Below are positions 27,677-37,662 of a DNA stretch of 52,399 bases, piece by piece. Each line of letters begins with the position of its first letter. Position 1 is the first letter of the stretch. The notes under the pieces are model-generated. The model ran no database searches, was not told the origin of the DNA, and worked only from the letters and a program-made list of their open reading frames with translations. Origin of the DNA: Terriglobia bacterium (GTDB taxonomy: Bacteria > Acidobacteriota > Terriglobia > Terriglobales > Acidobacteriaceae); the NCBI GenBank assembly GCA_020073015.1, contig JAIQFZ010000043.1, positions 1 to 52,399 of the forward strand, given 5' to 3'. Both the position numbers and the translations under genes were made by a program.

Positions 27677-28387
27677 TTACGTCTCCAGATACCCCACAAT
27701 CCACTCCTTCAACCGTTGCCGCCGCTCATCCGTGGCGTCGAAGCGGATGCCAAAGCTCTTACTGGGCCTCTTCCAGGTGACGTATCCCCGCACCCAGACG
27801 CGTGGCAGGGTCAGCAATGCAAACGATAGTTCGACCAGGGTGCCCGGCTCGGGCGCGTAGTTTGCCTTGAGCGACATTCCTCCCGAACTGATTTCCAGAC
27901 TGGTGGCGGTTACGCGCATGCCGTCGGTGGCCACGACCGAAACCTCCGTCATGACCGGGACCCGTACGTAGCGGCGGAATTCGTGCAGCACCAGCATCCG
28001 GGTCGCGCGCACCAGCTTCAACGCCGCCGACCGGTCCAGGGGTTCCTGGAAGACTGCGTTGATGCAGAGCTTGGAGTACTGCAGCGAGTCCTGCGCGCTG
28101 CCACCCAGGCCGTAGATTACCAGACGGCTGTTGGACGCCGATCCGCGGGCCAGTTCGATCACGCTGCCGGCGGAAGGTCCCAGGGGCAGCACACACGCCT
28201 CGAACTTCTCACGCCGCAGGCGGTCCGCATCCGCTGCCGAGATCGGCACCGTTTCGATCCCGAATTGCCGGAAACACTCGGAGATCAGTATGGAAGATGG
28301 CTCGGGCAGATTAAACAAAGCGACGCGCGCCGCGGATTTTCGGTGCGCAGACAGGGGAGCGAGGGCGGTACCGGCAGCAGTAGGCAT
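27677..28387 (-). CDS. PilZ-domain protein with degenerate receiver-like N-terminus
   Basis: A 236-residue protein. Residues of about 20-120 look like a receiver fold (ARVALFNLPEPSSILISECFRQFGIETVPI, ACVLPLGPS) without the phospho-acceptor Asp. Residues of about 130-230 form a PilZ domain with RRYVRVPV (RxxxR) and SLEISSGGMSL in place of D/NxSxxG. PilZ domains bind cyclic di-GMP; with the Asp/Asn replaced by Glu, binding here is uncertain. ATG 28387 was chosen over a start at 28480, which would overlap a structured leader. Confidence 0.8.
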   Translation of the reverse strand: MPTAAGTALAPLSAHRKSAARVALFNLPEPSSILISECFRQFGIETVPISAADADRLRREKFEACVLPLGPSAGSVIELARGSASNSRLVIYGLGGSAQDSLQYSKLCINAVFQEPLDRSAALKLVRATRMLVLHEFRRYVRVPVMTEVSVVATDGMRVTATSLEISSGGMSLKANYAPEPGTLVELSFALLTLPRVWVRGYVTWKRPSKSFGIRFDATDERRQRLKEWIVGYLET

Positions 28388-28454
28388 GAGTCCCAGGGGT
28401 TTGAACTCCTTTGAATGTCCATTCTGACGGGCTTTTTGCCGGTTGCACAGGTTT

Positions 28455-28529
28455 CGAAGGGGCCTAGTTCCCCGTACCAAGGGGCCATTACGGAGGGTGG
28501 ACCTACGCCTGCCACCCCTAGTCCCTTCG
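28455..28529. ncRNA. Candidate structured three-way-junction element between PilZ and threonine ammonia-lyase genes
   Basis: CGAAGGG (28455-28461) pairs with CCCTTCG (28523-28529), and this stem is extended by CTAG on both sides. It encloses two perfect hairpins: CCGTA/TACGG (28472-28476 with 28489-28493) and GGGTGG/CCACCC (28495-28500 with 28512-28517). The fold can form on either strand. It lies about 70-140 bases upstream of the PilZ start and about 110-180 bases upstream of the lyase start. It matches no riboswitch class I could recognise. Confidence 0.4.
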
Positions 28530-28620
28530 TTTCACACCCGATGCCGAGCCCCAGTTCCACGTGCCCCCCCTGTGATTCAGGTAAGATGTTGAAATCGTTC
28601 ATCCCAGTCATCTGGTTAGG

Positions 28621-28645
28621 AATGATCACGTTTGGAAATGATCAC
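28621..28645. promoter_or_regulatory. Direct repeat AATGATCAC across the lyase start codon
   Basis: AATGATCAC occurs at 28621-28629 and again at 28637-28645, 16 bases apart. The second copy contains the ATG start. The spacing, with TGATCA cores, could suit a regulator, but a chance origin is possible. Confidence 0.3.
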
Positions 28646-29846
28646 ACTTACTGACATCCAGGCGGCCTTGGGCCGCATTCGCAGTTCCATCTATCTCTCG
28701 CCCTGCGCGCGCTCGGAGACCTTCTCGCAGTCGACCGCCAACCATGTCTACCTGAAGCTCGATAACCTGCAGCGCACGGGTGCTTTCAAGGAGCGGGGCG
28801 CTCTCAACAAACTGCTCCTGCTGAGTGCCGAAGAGCGTTCCCGCGGGGTGATTGCGGCCTCGGCCGGAAACCACGCCCAGGGGGTCGCGTACCACGCCGG
28901 CAAACTCGGAGTCCGGGCCCAGATCGTCATGCCGCTCACCACGCCCCTCATCAAAGTGTCGGCCACGCGCGGCTACGGTGCTGACGTCGTTCTCCACGGC
29001 GCCAACTACGACGAAGCCTGCGAAGAGGCCATCCGGCGCAGCCAGGAGGGAGGCATGACGTTCATCCATCCCTTCGACGATGACAGCGTCATCGCCGGCC
29101 AAGGGACCATCGGCCTTGAACTTCTCCAGCAGCATCCAGACCTCGAAGTCGTTGTCGCCCCCATCGGCGGCGGAGGCTTGATCGGCGGCCTCGCCTGCGC
29201 CGTCAAAGAATCGAATCCGAAGATTCAAGTGTTCGGCGTCCAGCCCTCGCGCCTGCCCTCGATGAAAGTCGCGGTCGCTGAAGGCAAGCCCGTCACGCTG
29301 AATGCCGCGTCCACCATCGCCGACGGCATCGCCGTCCGCCGCGCCGGTGACCGCACGCTCCCAATGGTGCAGAAATACGTGGACGACATCGTCACCGTAG
29401 AAGAAGAGGAAATCGCCAACGCCATCCTTCTGCTGCTGGAGCGCGAGAAAACGCTGGCCGAAGGCGCCGGAGCGGCCGCCATCGCCGCGCTGGTCAACCG
29501 CAAGCTGCCGTTTATCGAGAAGAAAGTTGCCGTGCTCGTGTGCGGCGGCAATATCGACGTCACGCTGCTCTCGCGCATCATCGAGCGCGGCCTGGTCAAA
29601 GATGGACGCCTGGTCCGCCTGCGCGTCCACCTGGGAGATTTCCCCGGCGCCCTCCACCGGCTCACGTCGATCCTGGCCCAGCACCGCGCCAACATCGTCG
29701 AGACCGACTACGACCGCGCCTATCACGGCGTGAACCTGGGCGAGACCGCAATCGAAATCACCATGGAAACCCGCGGCCCCGACCACATCGCAGAAATCAT
29801 CTCAGCGCTAGGCGCAGCAGGCTACGCCCACGAACGGGTGCTGTAA
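28638..29846 (+). CDS. ilvA: Threonine ammonia-lyase (PLP-dependent threonine dehydratase with ACT domain)
   Basis: A 402-residue enzyme converting threonine to 2-oxobutanoate, feeding isoleucine synthesis or threonine breakdown. The PLP Lys is in GAFKERGA, the phosphate loop is PIGGGGLIGG, and SAGNHAQGVAY is typical. A C-terminal ACT-like regulatory domain (about residues 325-402, RVHLGDFPGALHRLTSILA) suggests allosteric control. The 400-residue, single-ACT form matches the TdcB/IlvA-short group rather than the long IlvA. ATG 28638 is used; TTG 28632 is less likely. The ribosome-binding site is weak. Confidence 0.94.
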   Translation: MITLTDIQAALGRIRSSIYLSPCARSETFSQSTANHVYLKLDNLQRTGAFKERGALNKLLLLSAEERSRGVIAASAGNHAQGVAYHAGKLGVRAQIVMPLTTPLIKVSATRGYGADVVLHGANYDEACEEAIRRSQEGGMTFIHPFDDDSVIAGQGTIGLELLQQHPDLEVVVAPIGGGGLIGGLACAVKESNPKIQVFGVQPSRLPSMKVAVAEGKPVTLNAASTIADGIAVRRAGDRTLPMVQKYVDDIVTVEEEEIANAILLLLEREKTLAEGAGAAAIAALVNRKLPFIEKKVAVLVCGGNIDVTLLSRIIERGLVKDGRLVRLRVHLGDFPGALHRLTSILAQHRANIVETDYDRAYHGVNLGETAIEITMETRGPDHIAEIISALGAAGYAHERVL

Positions 29847-29854
29847 GGTCGTGT

Positions 29855-29930
29855 GGGGACGGGCGCCCTCGCCCGTCCAAGCCGAGCGCAGCTCGGCAGG
29901 TTGTGTAGGGCGGATAATCCTGTCCGCCCA
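29855..29930. repeat. Pair of intergenic dyads after the threonine ammonia-lyase gene
   Basis: GGACGGGCGCCC-TCGCCCGTCC (29857-29878) is followed by GCCGAGCGCAGCTCGGC and GGCGGATAATCCTGTCCGCC (29909-29928). These are members of the two main dyad families of the window. The same order (GCCGAGC hairpin, then GGCGGACA dyad) also occurs inside mnmG. Confidence 0.85.
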
Positions 29931-29979
29931 CTTGCAACTTTTTCCCCACCGGCATCTCATGACAGCAATCGAAGAAAGG

Positions 29980-30669
29980 TTAGAAATCGTCTGAGGACGG
30001 GAACCCATGTGACTCTTCAAGCTGTTGTGACAACCCCACTAGTCGGCTTGAAATCGTTCCCGGACCGTTGCGCATCCACATTGTCGGCAAAAGGTCGATG
30101 ATGTCCTTACAGCCTCCAATTCGTGCAAGACAGCCCAAATTGATGGCAAGGGCAGCATCCCTCTGCTGAGGCGTCGCTCTAGTGTCGAATTCTACAAGGC
30201 CGTTCCACATCTGCTGGGTAGTCCCGTGGGGATTCACATCGAAACGCACCCCGCAGCCGTGGGCGCACATCCCCTGCTGGACATGGACAACGGGGCTATT
30301 TGGACTTGTGAGTGCGGTCCTGTACTCAAGCATCGCTTCCTGCAACGACCCTTTGTAGACGGTGAACCACACATTCATTTCCGCGTAAGGCACAACGCGT
30401 AACTTTGAAATGCTCCCATTTGAAAGGTTCATTTCGTATTGGCAGAAATGCTGGGTGCAACCCTCAAGTGGGTACAATTTGCTTCCATACTTCCGCCGCA
30501 GTGATTCGAAGTTGGCAGTCGGGTTTGTTGAAGTTCCTAGTTCTCTGAATTCATTCAATCTGGCTGTCGCATCTCTGCGCGTTTTGTATGCGGATATGCC
30601 CACGAATGCACAGAACATAATTGAAACCGCAGCCAGGCCTAGCAACACGGCTTTGGCAGTGTTCTTCAC
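29980..30669 (-). CDS. Membrane-anchored Cys-containing protein of unknown function
   Basis: A 229-residue protein with one N-terminal membrane segment (AVLLGLAAVSIMFCAFVGISA), then an extracytoplasmic region. It contains LYPLEGCTQHFCQYEM and MCAHGCGVRF, so four Cys could form disulfides, plus a further Cys pair in NLGCLARIGGCKDI. I do not recognise a family. Its GC content and codon use look lower than its neighbours, which may mean recent acquisition. It lies between repeat-rich DNA and a non-coding gap. Confidence 0.65.
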   Translation of the reverse strand: MKNTAKAVLLGLAAVSIMFCAFVGISAYKTRRDATARLNEFRELGTSTNPTANFESLRRKYGSKLYPLEGCTQHFCQYEMNLSNGSISKLRVVPYAEMNVWFTVYKGSLQEAMLEYRTALTSPNSPVVHVQQGMCAHGCGVRFDVNPHGTTQQMWNGLVEFDTRATPQQRDAALAINLGCLARIGGCKDIIDLLPTMWMRNGPGTISSRLVGLSQQLEESHGFPSSDDF

Positions 30670-30802
30670 AGGTCACCGAGGGCGTTCACACAGAGGCCTC
30701 AAAAGATTTAGACACCGAACCTAATCACAGTATCGCGCGGTTATTGACGAGACGTCGTCATTTCTCAAGCAACCGCCAGACAGAGCATGTGTTAGACCAG
30801 TC

Positions 30803-31459
30803 CTACTCAAACTGCTTCCGAAACCGCTCCAGCTGATCCTTCACCTCGCCCACGTCGCGCCGCAACGCCGCCACTTCTTCCTCAAGCCGAGCGATACGCG
30901 CCGCATCGCCAGGATCGCGCCCAACGGCGGCACTTGCGGGAGCAGGTAAGTCCGGAACCGCCACATCCCCCGCCAGCAAATGTACCCAGCGCGACTCCTT
31001 CGTCCCGGGCTGGCGCGGCAGCACTTTCACCAGCGGCGGCTCGCGCTGCATCAGTTTCTGCAAAGCGGACTGCACGTCATCGAGCGTCTCGAACCGAAAC
31101 ATGCGCTCGGTGCGGCCGCGCAGCTCGCCCGGCGTTTGCGGGCCGCGCAGCAGCAACACACACAGCACCGCCGTTTCCGGACGCGTGAAGTTAAACACCT
31201 CCTGGATTCGGTGCTCATACTTCGTCACGCGGCTGTCGGCGCCACCCGCCGGTCCTGCCATGTGCCGCTCCTGCAACGCGGCCAGAGCGTCGCGCACGGC
31301 GTTTTCGTCGAGCTGCATGAAGGGGTCGCGGTTCGACTTCTGGTTGCACGCATTCACCAGCGCGTTCAGCGACAGCGGATAGTACTCGGGCGTAGTGATG
31401 TCCTTTTCAACCAGCGACCCCAGTACCCGCACTTCGTTTTCCGTTAGCAGTAAATCCAT
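30803..31459 (-). CDS. YceH family protein (DUF480)
   Basis: A 218-residue protein with tandem winged-helix domains, starting MDLLLTENEVRVLGSLVEKDITTPEYYPLSLNAL and continuing ACNQKSNRDP, hallmarks of the UPF0502/YceH family. The C-terminus after about residue 160 is an Ala/Pro linker and a coiled coil (ARIARLEEEVAALRRDVGEVKDQLERFRKQ). The molecular function is unknown; a DNA-binding role is presumed from the fold. ATG 31459 begins the conserved domain, so longer frames to 31672 are not used. Confidence 0.93.
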   Translation of the reverse strand: MDLLLTENEVRVLGSLVEKDITTPEYYPLSLNALVNACNQKSNRDPFMQLDENAVRDALAALQERHMAGPAGGADSRVTKYEHRIQEVFNFTRPETAVLCVLLLRGPQTPGELRGRTERMFRFETLDDVQSALQKLMQREPPLVKVLPRQPGTKESRWVHLLAGDVAVPDLPAPASAAVGRDPGDAARIARLEEEVAALRRDVGEVKDQLERFRKQFE

Positions 31460-31689
31460 TCGATGTTGGTCCTGAAACCTCTGCGCGAAATTGTATCGGA
31501 TTGCCACTGCGCCGCAACCAGCGAACTCGCACGCGATTTTGTCCCAATAGCGCTCGACCAGGACAGCCATCCCCGCTGGAGACGAGGTCCCTTCGCTAAA
31601 CGCGCAAGGCTCAATGGCGGCTTCAAGATGCGCCAACCCCACGCCTTTCATTGACTTGCCGGTTTCACCCACGTAAGATTCGCCACGAA

Positions 31690-31812
31690 ATGATCGGCCA
31701 GCCCAGCGCGCACTACCCGGTCATCGAGAAGCTTGGCAGCAGCAGCGTGGGCGTGGTCGATAAGGTCGAGGGAGTCGTGATTCAATCACATTTCAAATCT
31801 GAGGAGGCGTGA
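31690..31812 (+). pseudogene. Remnant of a serine/threonine protein kinase N-terminus, now a 40-codon upstream frame
   Basis: From ATG 31690 the frame gives MIGQPSAHYPVIEKLGSSSVG, then VVDKVEG and a short tail ending EEA. This closely follows the start of Pkn-type kinases (MIGQTISHYRIVEKLGGGGMG, VVYKAED), with the glycine-rich loop degraded to SSS and Tyr changed to Asp. The catalytic lobe is missing. The stop TGA 31810-31812 overlaps the ATG of the STAS gene (TGATG), and the GAGGAGG site that drives STAS lies inside the remnant. It may now act as a coupled leader peptide. Confidence 0.7.
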
Positions 31813-32513
31813 TGCAGCTGCGCCTGGAGAGCCGCCCGGTCGGCGATGTCCTGATCATTCAGTGTCACGGCCGGATCGTGGCCGGGAATGAAGTCTATAC
31901 GTTGCACGCCTACGTTGGAGACTCCATCGTGAAGTACGGCGACGTCGTGCTGCAACTCGACCAGGTCGAGTTCGTCGACAGCAGTGGATTGGGAGCGCTG
32001 GTGCGCCTGATGCAAGCCGCACGATCGAAGGGAGGAGACCTCAAACTCAGCGGCGTTCCACCCAAGATCCGCAAGACGCTGGAGATGACCAACCTGCTCT
32101 CGCAATTCGAAACCTACGATTCGGTCGAAGAAGGGATCACGGCCGCCTATTTAGGCTCGCGCTATTCGCGGGGAAAAGCCGGAGACGCAAGGCCACGCAT
32201 GCTTTGCGTTTACGAGTCGACGGATGTGAGCACGTTCCTGCGAGAGGTGCTGTGCAGCGCCGGATACAATGCCTTGACGACTGCGAGCATCGACGATGCC
32301 CGCATCCTGCTCAAGGCAACGAAAGCGAAACTGGTGGTGATTTCTGCGCGCATGCAATCCGTATACGGCAAACCGACGCGCAAGGTGTTGGAGGAAATCG
32401 ATCCGGCGGTCTCTGTCCTCATCTTGGACGAGAACTTTGCCACCCAGGATCCCGGAGAGGCAGCGGCGAAACTCCTGAGCGGCGTTGGCAGCTGCCTGGC
32501 AGGCCAGGATTGA
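31812..32513 (+). CDS. STAS-domain anti-sigma-factor-antagonist-like protein with pseudo-receiver domain
   Basis: A 233-residue protein. Residues of about 1-110 are a STAS domain (LIIQCHGRIVAGNEVYTL, VVLQLDQVEFVDSSGLGALVRLM, DLKLSGVPPKIRKTLEMTNL). The phosphorylatable Ser of DSSGLGAL is present, so a partner-switching kinase could act on it. Residues of about 128-230 look like a receiver fold (RMLCVYESTDVSTFLREVLCSAGYNAL, VSVLILDE) but lack the acidic pocket and phospho-Asp. ATG 31812 has a GAGGAGG site. No kinase or sigma gene is adjacent. Confidence 0.8.
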   Translation: MQLRLESRPVGDVLIIQCHGRIVAGNEVYTLHAYVGDSIVKYGDVVLQLDQVEFVDSSGLGALVRLMQAARSKGGDLKLSGVPPKIRKTLEMTNLLSQFETYDSVEEGITAAYLGSRYSRGKAGDARPRMLCVYESTDVSTFLREVLCSAGYNALTTASIDDARILLKATKAKLVVISARMQSVYGKPTRKVLEEIDPAVSVLILDENFATQDPGEAAAKLLSGVGSCLAGQD

Positions 32514-32611
32514 AAGCGGCAATGGATCATGATCCGTATAGAAAAGCCGCGGCCCTCACAGTCTTTCTCAGGATACGGCATGTAAACTGATGCAAGTCCA
32601 GATTTGCCTCG

Positions 32612-33250
32612 ATGACTTGCCCTCGCACTGCCCTAGCGCTCCTTCTCGGCCTCTCCCTGGTGGCCGAATCGCAGACGCTGCACAAGCCTTCCGCTGCCCC
32701 CACCGCCAAGCCTGCCGAAGACGCGCAGCTCTACCGCAACACCACCTTCGGTTTCCGCTACCAGATTCCCTACGGTTGGGTCGATCGCACCAAGGACATG
32801 CGAGAACAGGAGGCGACCGAAAAACCCGACGCGAAGGAGAAAGCCAGCAACCTCGGCAAAGGCGAAGTCCTGCTCGCCGTCTTCGAGCGTCCTCCCGAGG
32901 CCACGGGAGAAACCATTAACTCCGCCGTGGTGATCGCAGCGGAAAGCGCCGGCGCGTATCCCGGACTCAAGAAGGCCGAAGACTATCTCGGCCCGCTCAC
33001 CGAACTGACGACGTCGAAAGGCTTCAAAGCCGAAGGCAATCCCGCGGTCATCGAGATCGACGCGCGGCAACTGGTGCGCGCCGATTTTACCAAAGTGCTC
33101 AACGACAAACTCACCATGCGCCAGGCGACGCTCGTCCTGCTCACGCATGGTCAGATTGTCTCCTTCACCTTCATTGCGGGCAGCGAAGACGAACTCGACA
33201 ATCTGATCGACAACCTCCATTTCGGTCCCACAAAACCGCCTGCGCACTAG
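32612..33250 (+). CDS. Secreted protein of unknown function
   Basis: A 212-residue protein with a signal peptide (ALALLLGLSLVAESQ), a low-complexity Ala/Pro/Lys linker, then YRNTTFGFRYQIPYGWVDRT. The latter is reminiscent of PsbP-like or DUF1795-type secreted domains in which an initial beta strand reads FGFRYxIPxGW. The end, GQIVSFTFIAGSEDELDNLIDNLHF, also fits that kind of fold. No catalytic motif is visible. ATG 32612 is the first start of the signal peptide. It stands alone upstream of gyrB. Confidence 0.68.
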   Translation: MTCPRTALALLLGLSLVAESQTLHKPSAAPTAKPAEDAQLYRNTTFGFRYQIPYGWVDRTKDMREQEATEKPDAKEKASNLGKGEVLLAVFERPPEATGETINSAVVIAAESAGAYPGLKKAEDYLGPLTELTTSKGFKAEGNPAVIEIDARQLVRADFTKVLNDKLTMRQATLVLLTHGQIVSFTFIAGSEDELDNLIDNLHFGPTKPPAH

Positions 33251-33429
33251 CCCCAATTGCCTCCGAGGGCAAATCGGCACGCTTGCAGACAAATCCCCAA
33301 AATCACCTGTCTAACCGCAACAAAAAGCGCGGTTTACACTCCCGATTCCAGCCTCAAGACAAGCCTGTTTTGTGCTAAAATAAAAGCAACTCCGGCGACC
33401 GCTAACTAGCAGGAATTTCAATAGTTTGA

Positions 33430-36111
<2,682 letters not shown>

Positions 36112-36114
36112 AGT

Positions 36115-36245
36115 GTAGGGCGGACACTCCTGTCCGCCCCTGTCGCGTGCGTAGGGACGGCCGCCCCCGGCCCGTCCAAGCCTACCTCCAGCAGACGTTT
36201 CGTGAGCGTGTAGGGGGCCCTCGCGTTGCTCGGGATGACAGGGGT
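36115..36245. repeat. Cluster of three dyad repeats downstream of gyrB
   Basis: Three families occur in a row: GGCGGACA-CTCC-TGTCCGCC (36119-36138), GGACGGCCGCCCCCGGCCCGTCC (36155-36177) and CCCTCGCGTTGCTCGGGATGACA (about 36218-36240). The gap of about 390 bases before the next start at 36500 otherwise holds no gene I can support. Confidence 0.85.
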
Positions 36246-36499
36246 TGCCTTCGCATTGCCCCTGTGCCACCCCGTGCCCCCTTTGGGCAAACGTTCCCAC
36301 GCAAGGCCTTGCTCGCTGCGCGTTCTCCCGTCAGGAGGCGAGCCGCGTGTCCTCGTTTAGGAAGGCATGCCAGGAATTCCCTCATCGGAATTTCCAGACA
36401 AGCATAACCAACCGGCTGTCTTCAACGATCAGTAATCAGGATCTCTCCGGGAACAAGCCCGTTGGTTCCTGCGTCTATGTACTCATAAGGGAGACTCAT

Positions 36500-37576
36500 A
36501 TGGCCATCCGCTGGGGAGTGTTCTCGACCAAAAGCAGAAAGGCCCTGAAAACGGGCTGGCTGATTACAGCCGGAGTGGTTGCACTTTACTTGGGAGTCAT
36601 TCAACCGCGCGACCGTGCGCGAGGCATTGCCACCGAGAAGACGTCCGGCCTCGCCGCCGTGAGTGGAGGAGTGCGTTGGGAGCCAGTCTCGCTGTGGCGG
36701 CAGACGTCGATTCTTCCGCACTTCAGCCGCGAAGCCTACCTTCAGAAAGGTGTTATTGGAGGTATTCCCGTAGACCGGGCCGTCGTCGCGCGCGCCTCTC
36801 TCACGACATTTTCAGGAGGAGGTGGCGGTGGAGAGGAAGGGGCGTCCGAGGACCGTAAGCTCGTGCGAACGGCAGCCCTTGGCTTCATCGTCAAGAGTCC
36901 GGCCGAAACCGCTGAGAAAATCATTCAACTCGCTCAAGGCGCAGGAGGGTTTCTCCTAACGTCGAATGTCAACGGCGGATCCGACGCCACCAGCGCCTCA
37001 CTTACTATCCGCGTGCCCGCCGCCAAGTTCGACAAAGTCCGCGCCCAGATCCGCAAACTCGGACTGCGCGTGGAGAGCGAAAGCATCGAGGCCCAGGACG
37101 TCACCAAGCAATACGTCGACCAGGAAGCCCGCCTGCGCAACCTGCGCGCCCAGGAACAGCAGTATCTCGGCATCCTGCGCAAGGCTGCCACGGTGAAGGA
37201 CACGCTCGAGGTCAGCGACAAGCTGAACGAAGTGCGCGGCGCGATCGAGGAGAGGCAGGCGGAATTCGAAGCGCTATCGAAGCAAGTTGAAACCGTAGCC
37301 ATCAACGTCACCCTGCGTGCCGAAGCCGACGCGCAGGTCTTCGGCCTCAACTGGCGGCCACTCTACCAGTTGAAGATCGCCGCTCGCGAGGGCCTCGAAG
37401 GGCTGGGGAACTACGCCGCATCCATGGCCGTATTCGTGTTCTATCTGCCCACGGTCCTGCTGTGGCTATTCACGATACTTGCCGGAGCTGCGGTGGGCTG
37501 GCGGATCTTGAAATGGACGGCCCGAACGCTATTCATTTCGCCGAAGGCAAGCGTGGCGGAAAAGATGGCGAGTTAG
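36500..37576 (+). CDS. DUF4349-domain membrane protein
   Basis: A 358-residue protein with an N-terminal membrane segment (GWLITAGVVALYLGVI), a Gly-rich linker (FSGGGGGGEEGAS), then the DUF4349 region. The DUF4349 blocks are LVRTAALGFIVKSPAETAEKIIQLAQGAGGF, ASLTIRVPAAKFDKVRAQIRKLG, a coiled coil (QYVDQEARLRNLRAQEQQYLGIL) and VAINVTLR. A C-terminal hydrophobic hairpin (AVFVFYLPTVLLWLFTILAGAAVGW) is basic-ended. It is probably an envelope protein of unknown role. ATG 36500 follows AAGGGAGACTCAT, a good ribosome-binding site. Confidence 0.87.
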   Translation: MAIRWGVFSTKSRKALKTGWLITAGVVALYLGVIQPRDRARGIATEKTSGLAAVSGGVRWEPVSLWRQTSILPHFSREAYLQKGVIGGIPVDRAVVARASLTTFSGGGGGGEEGASEDRKLVRTAALGFIVKSPAETAEKIIQLAQGAGGFLLTSNVNGGSDATSASLTIRVPAAKFDKVRAQIRKLGLRVESESIEAQDVTKQYVDQEARLRNLRAQEQQYLGILRKAATVKDTLEVSDKLNEVRGAIEERQAEFEALSKQVETVAINVTLRAEADAQVFGLNWRPLYQLKIAAREGLEGLGNYAASMAVFVFYLPTVLLWLFTILAGAAVGWRILKWTARTLFISPKASVAEKMAS

Positions 37577-37662
37577 TGCGAACTGGATTCAGAAAATAGT
37601 TTTGTTACAGGCAACGTTTCTGGAGTCGTGGAAGTTCCAATCGAATGCTTGGGGAGGCAGGT

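Noticed and set aside
28440-28530. Cyclic di-GMP (GEMM) riboswitch before the PilZ gene
   Set aside because: The conserved core bases of the GEMM class are not present despite some loose similarity.
28440-28530. Hammerhead ribozyme
   Set aside because: A GAAAC word and a three-way junction occur, but the CUGAUGA core is missing.
28626-29786. Long minus-strand frame antisense to threonine ammonia-lyase
   Set aside because: Asp/Gly/Val-rich shadow of a strongly coding gene; no start signal.
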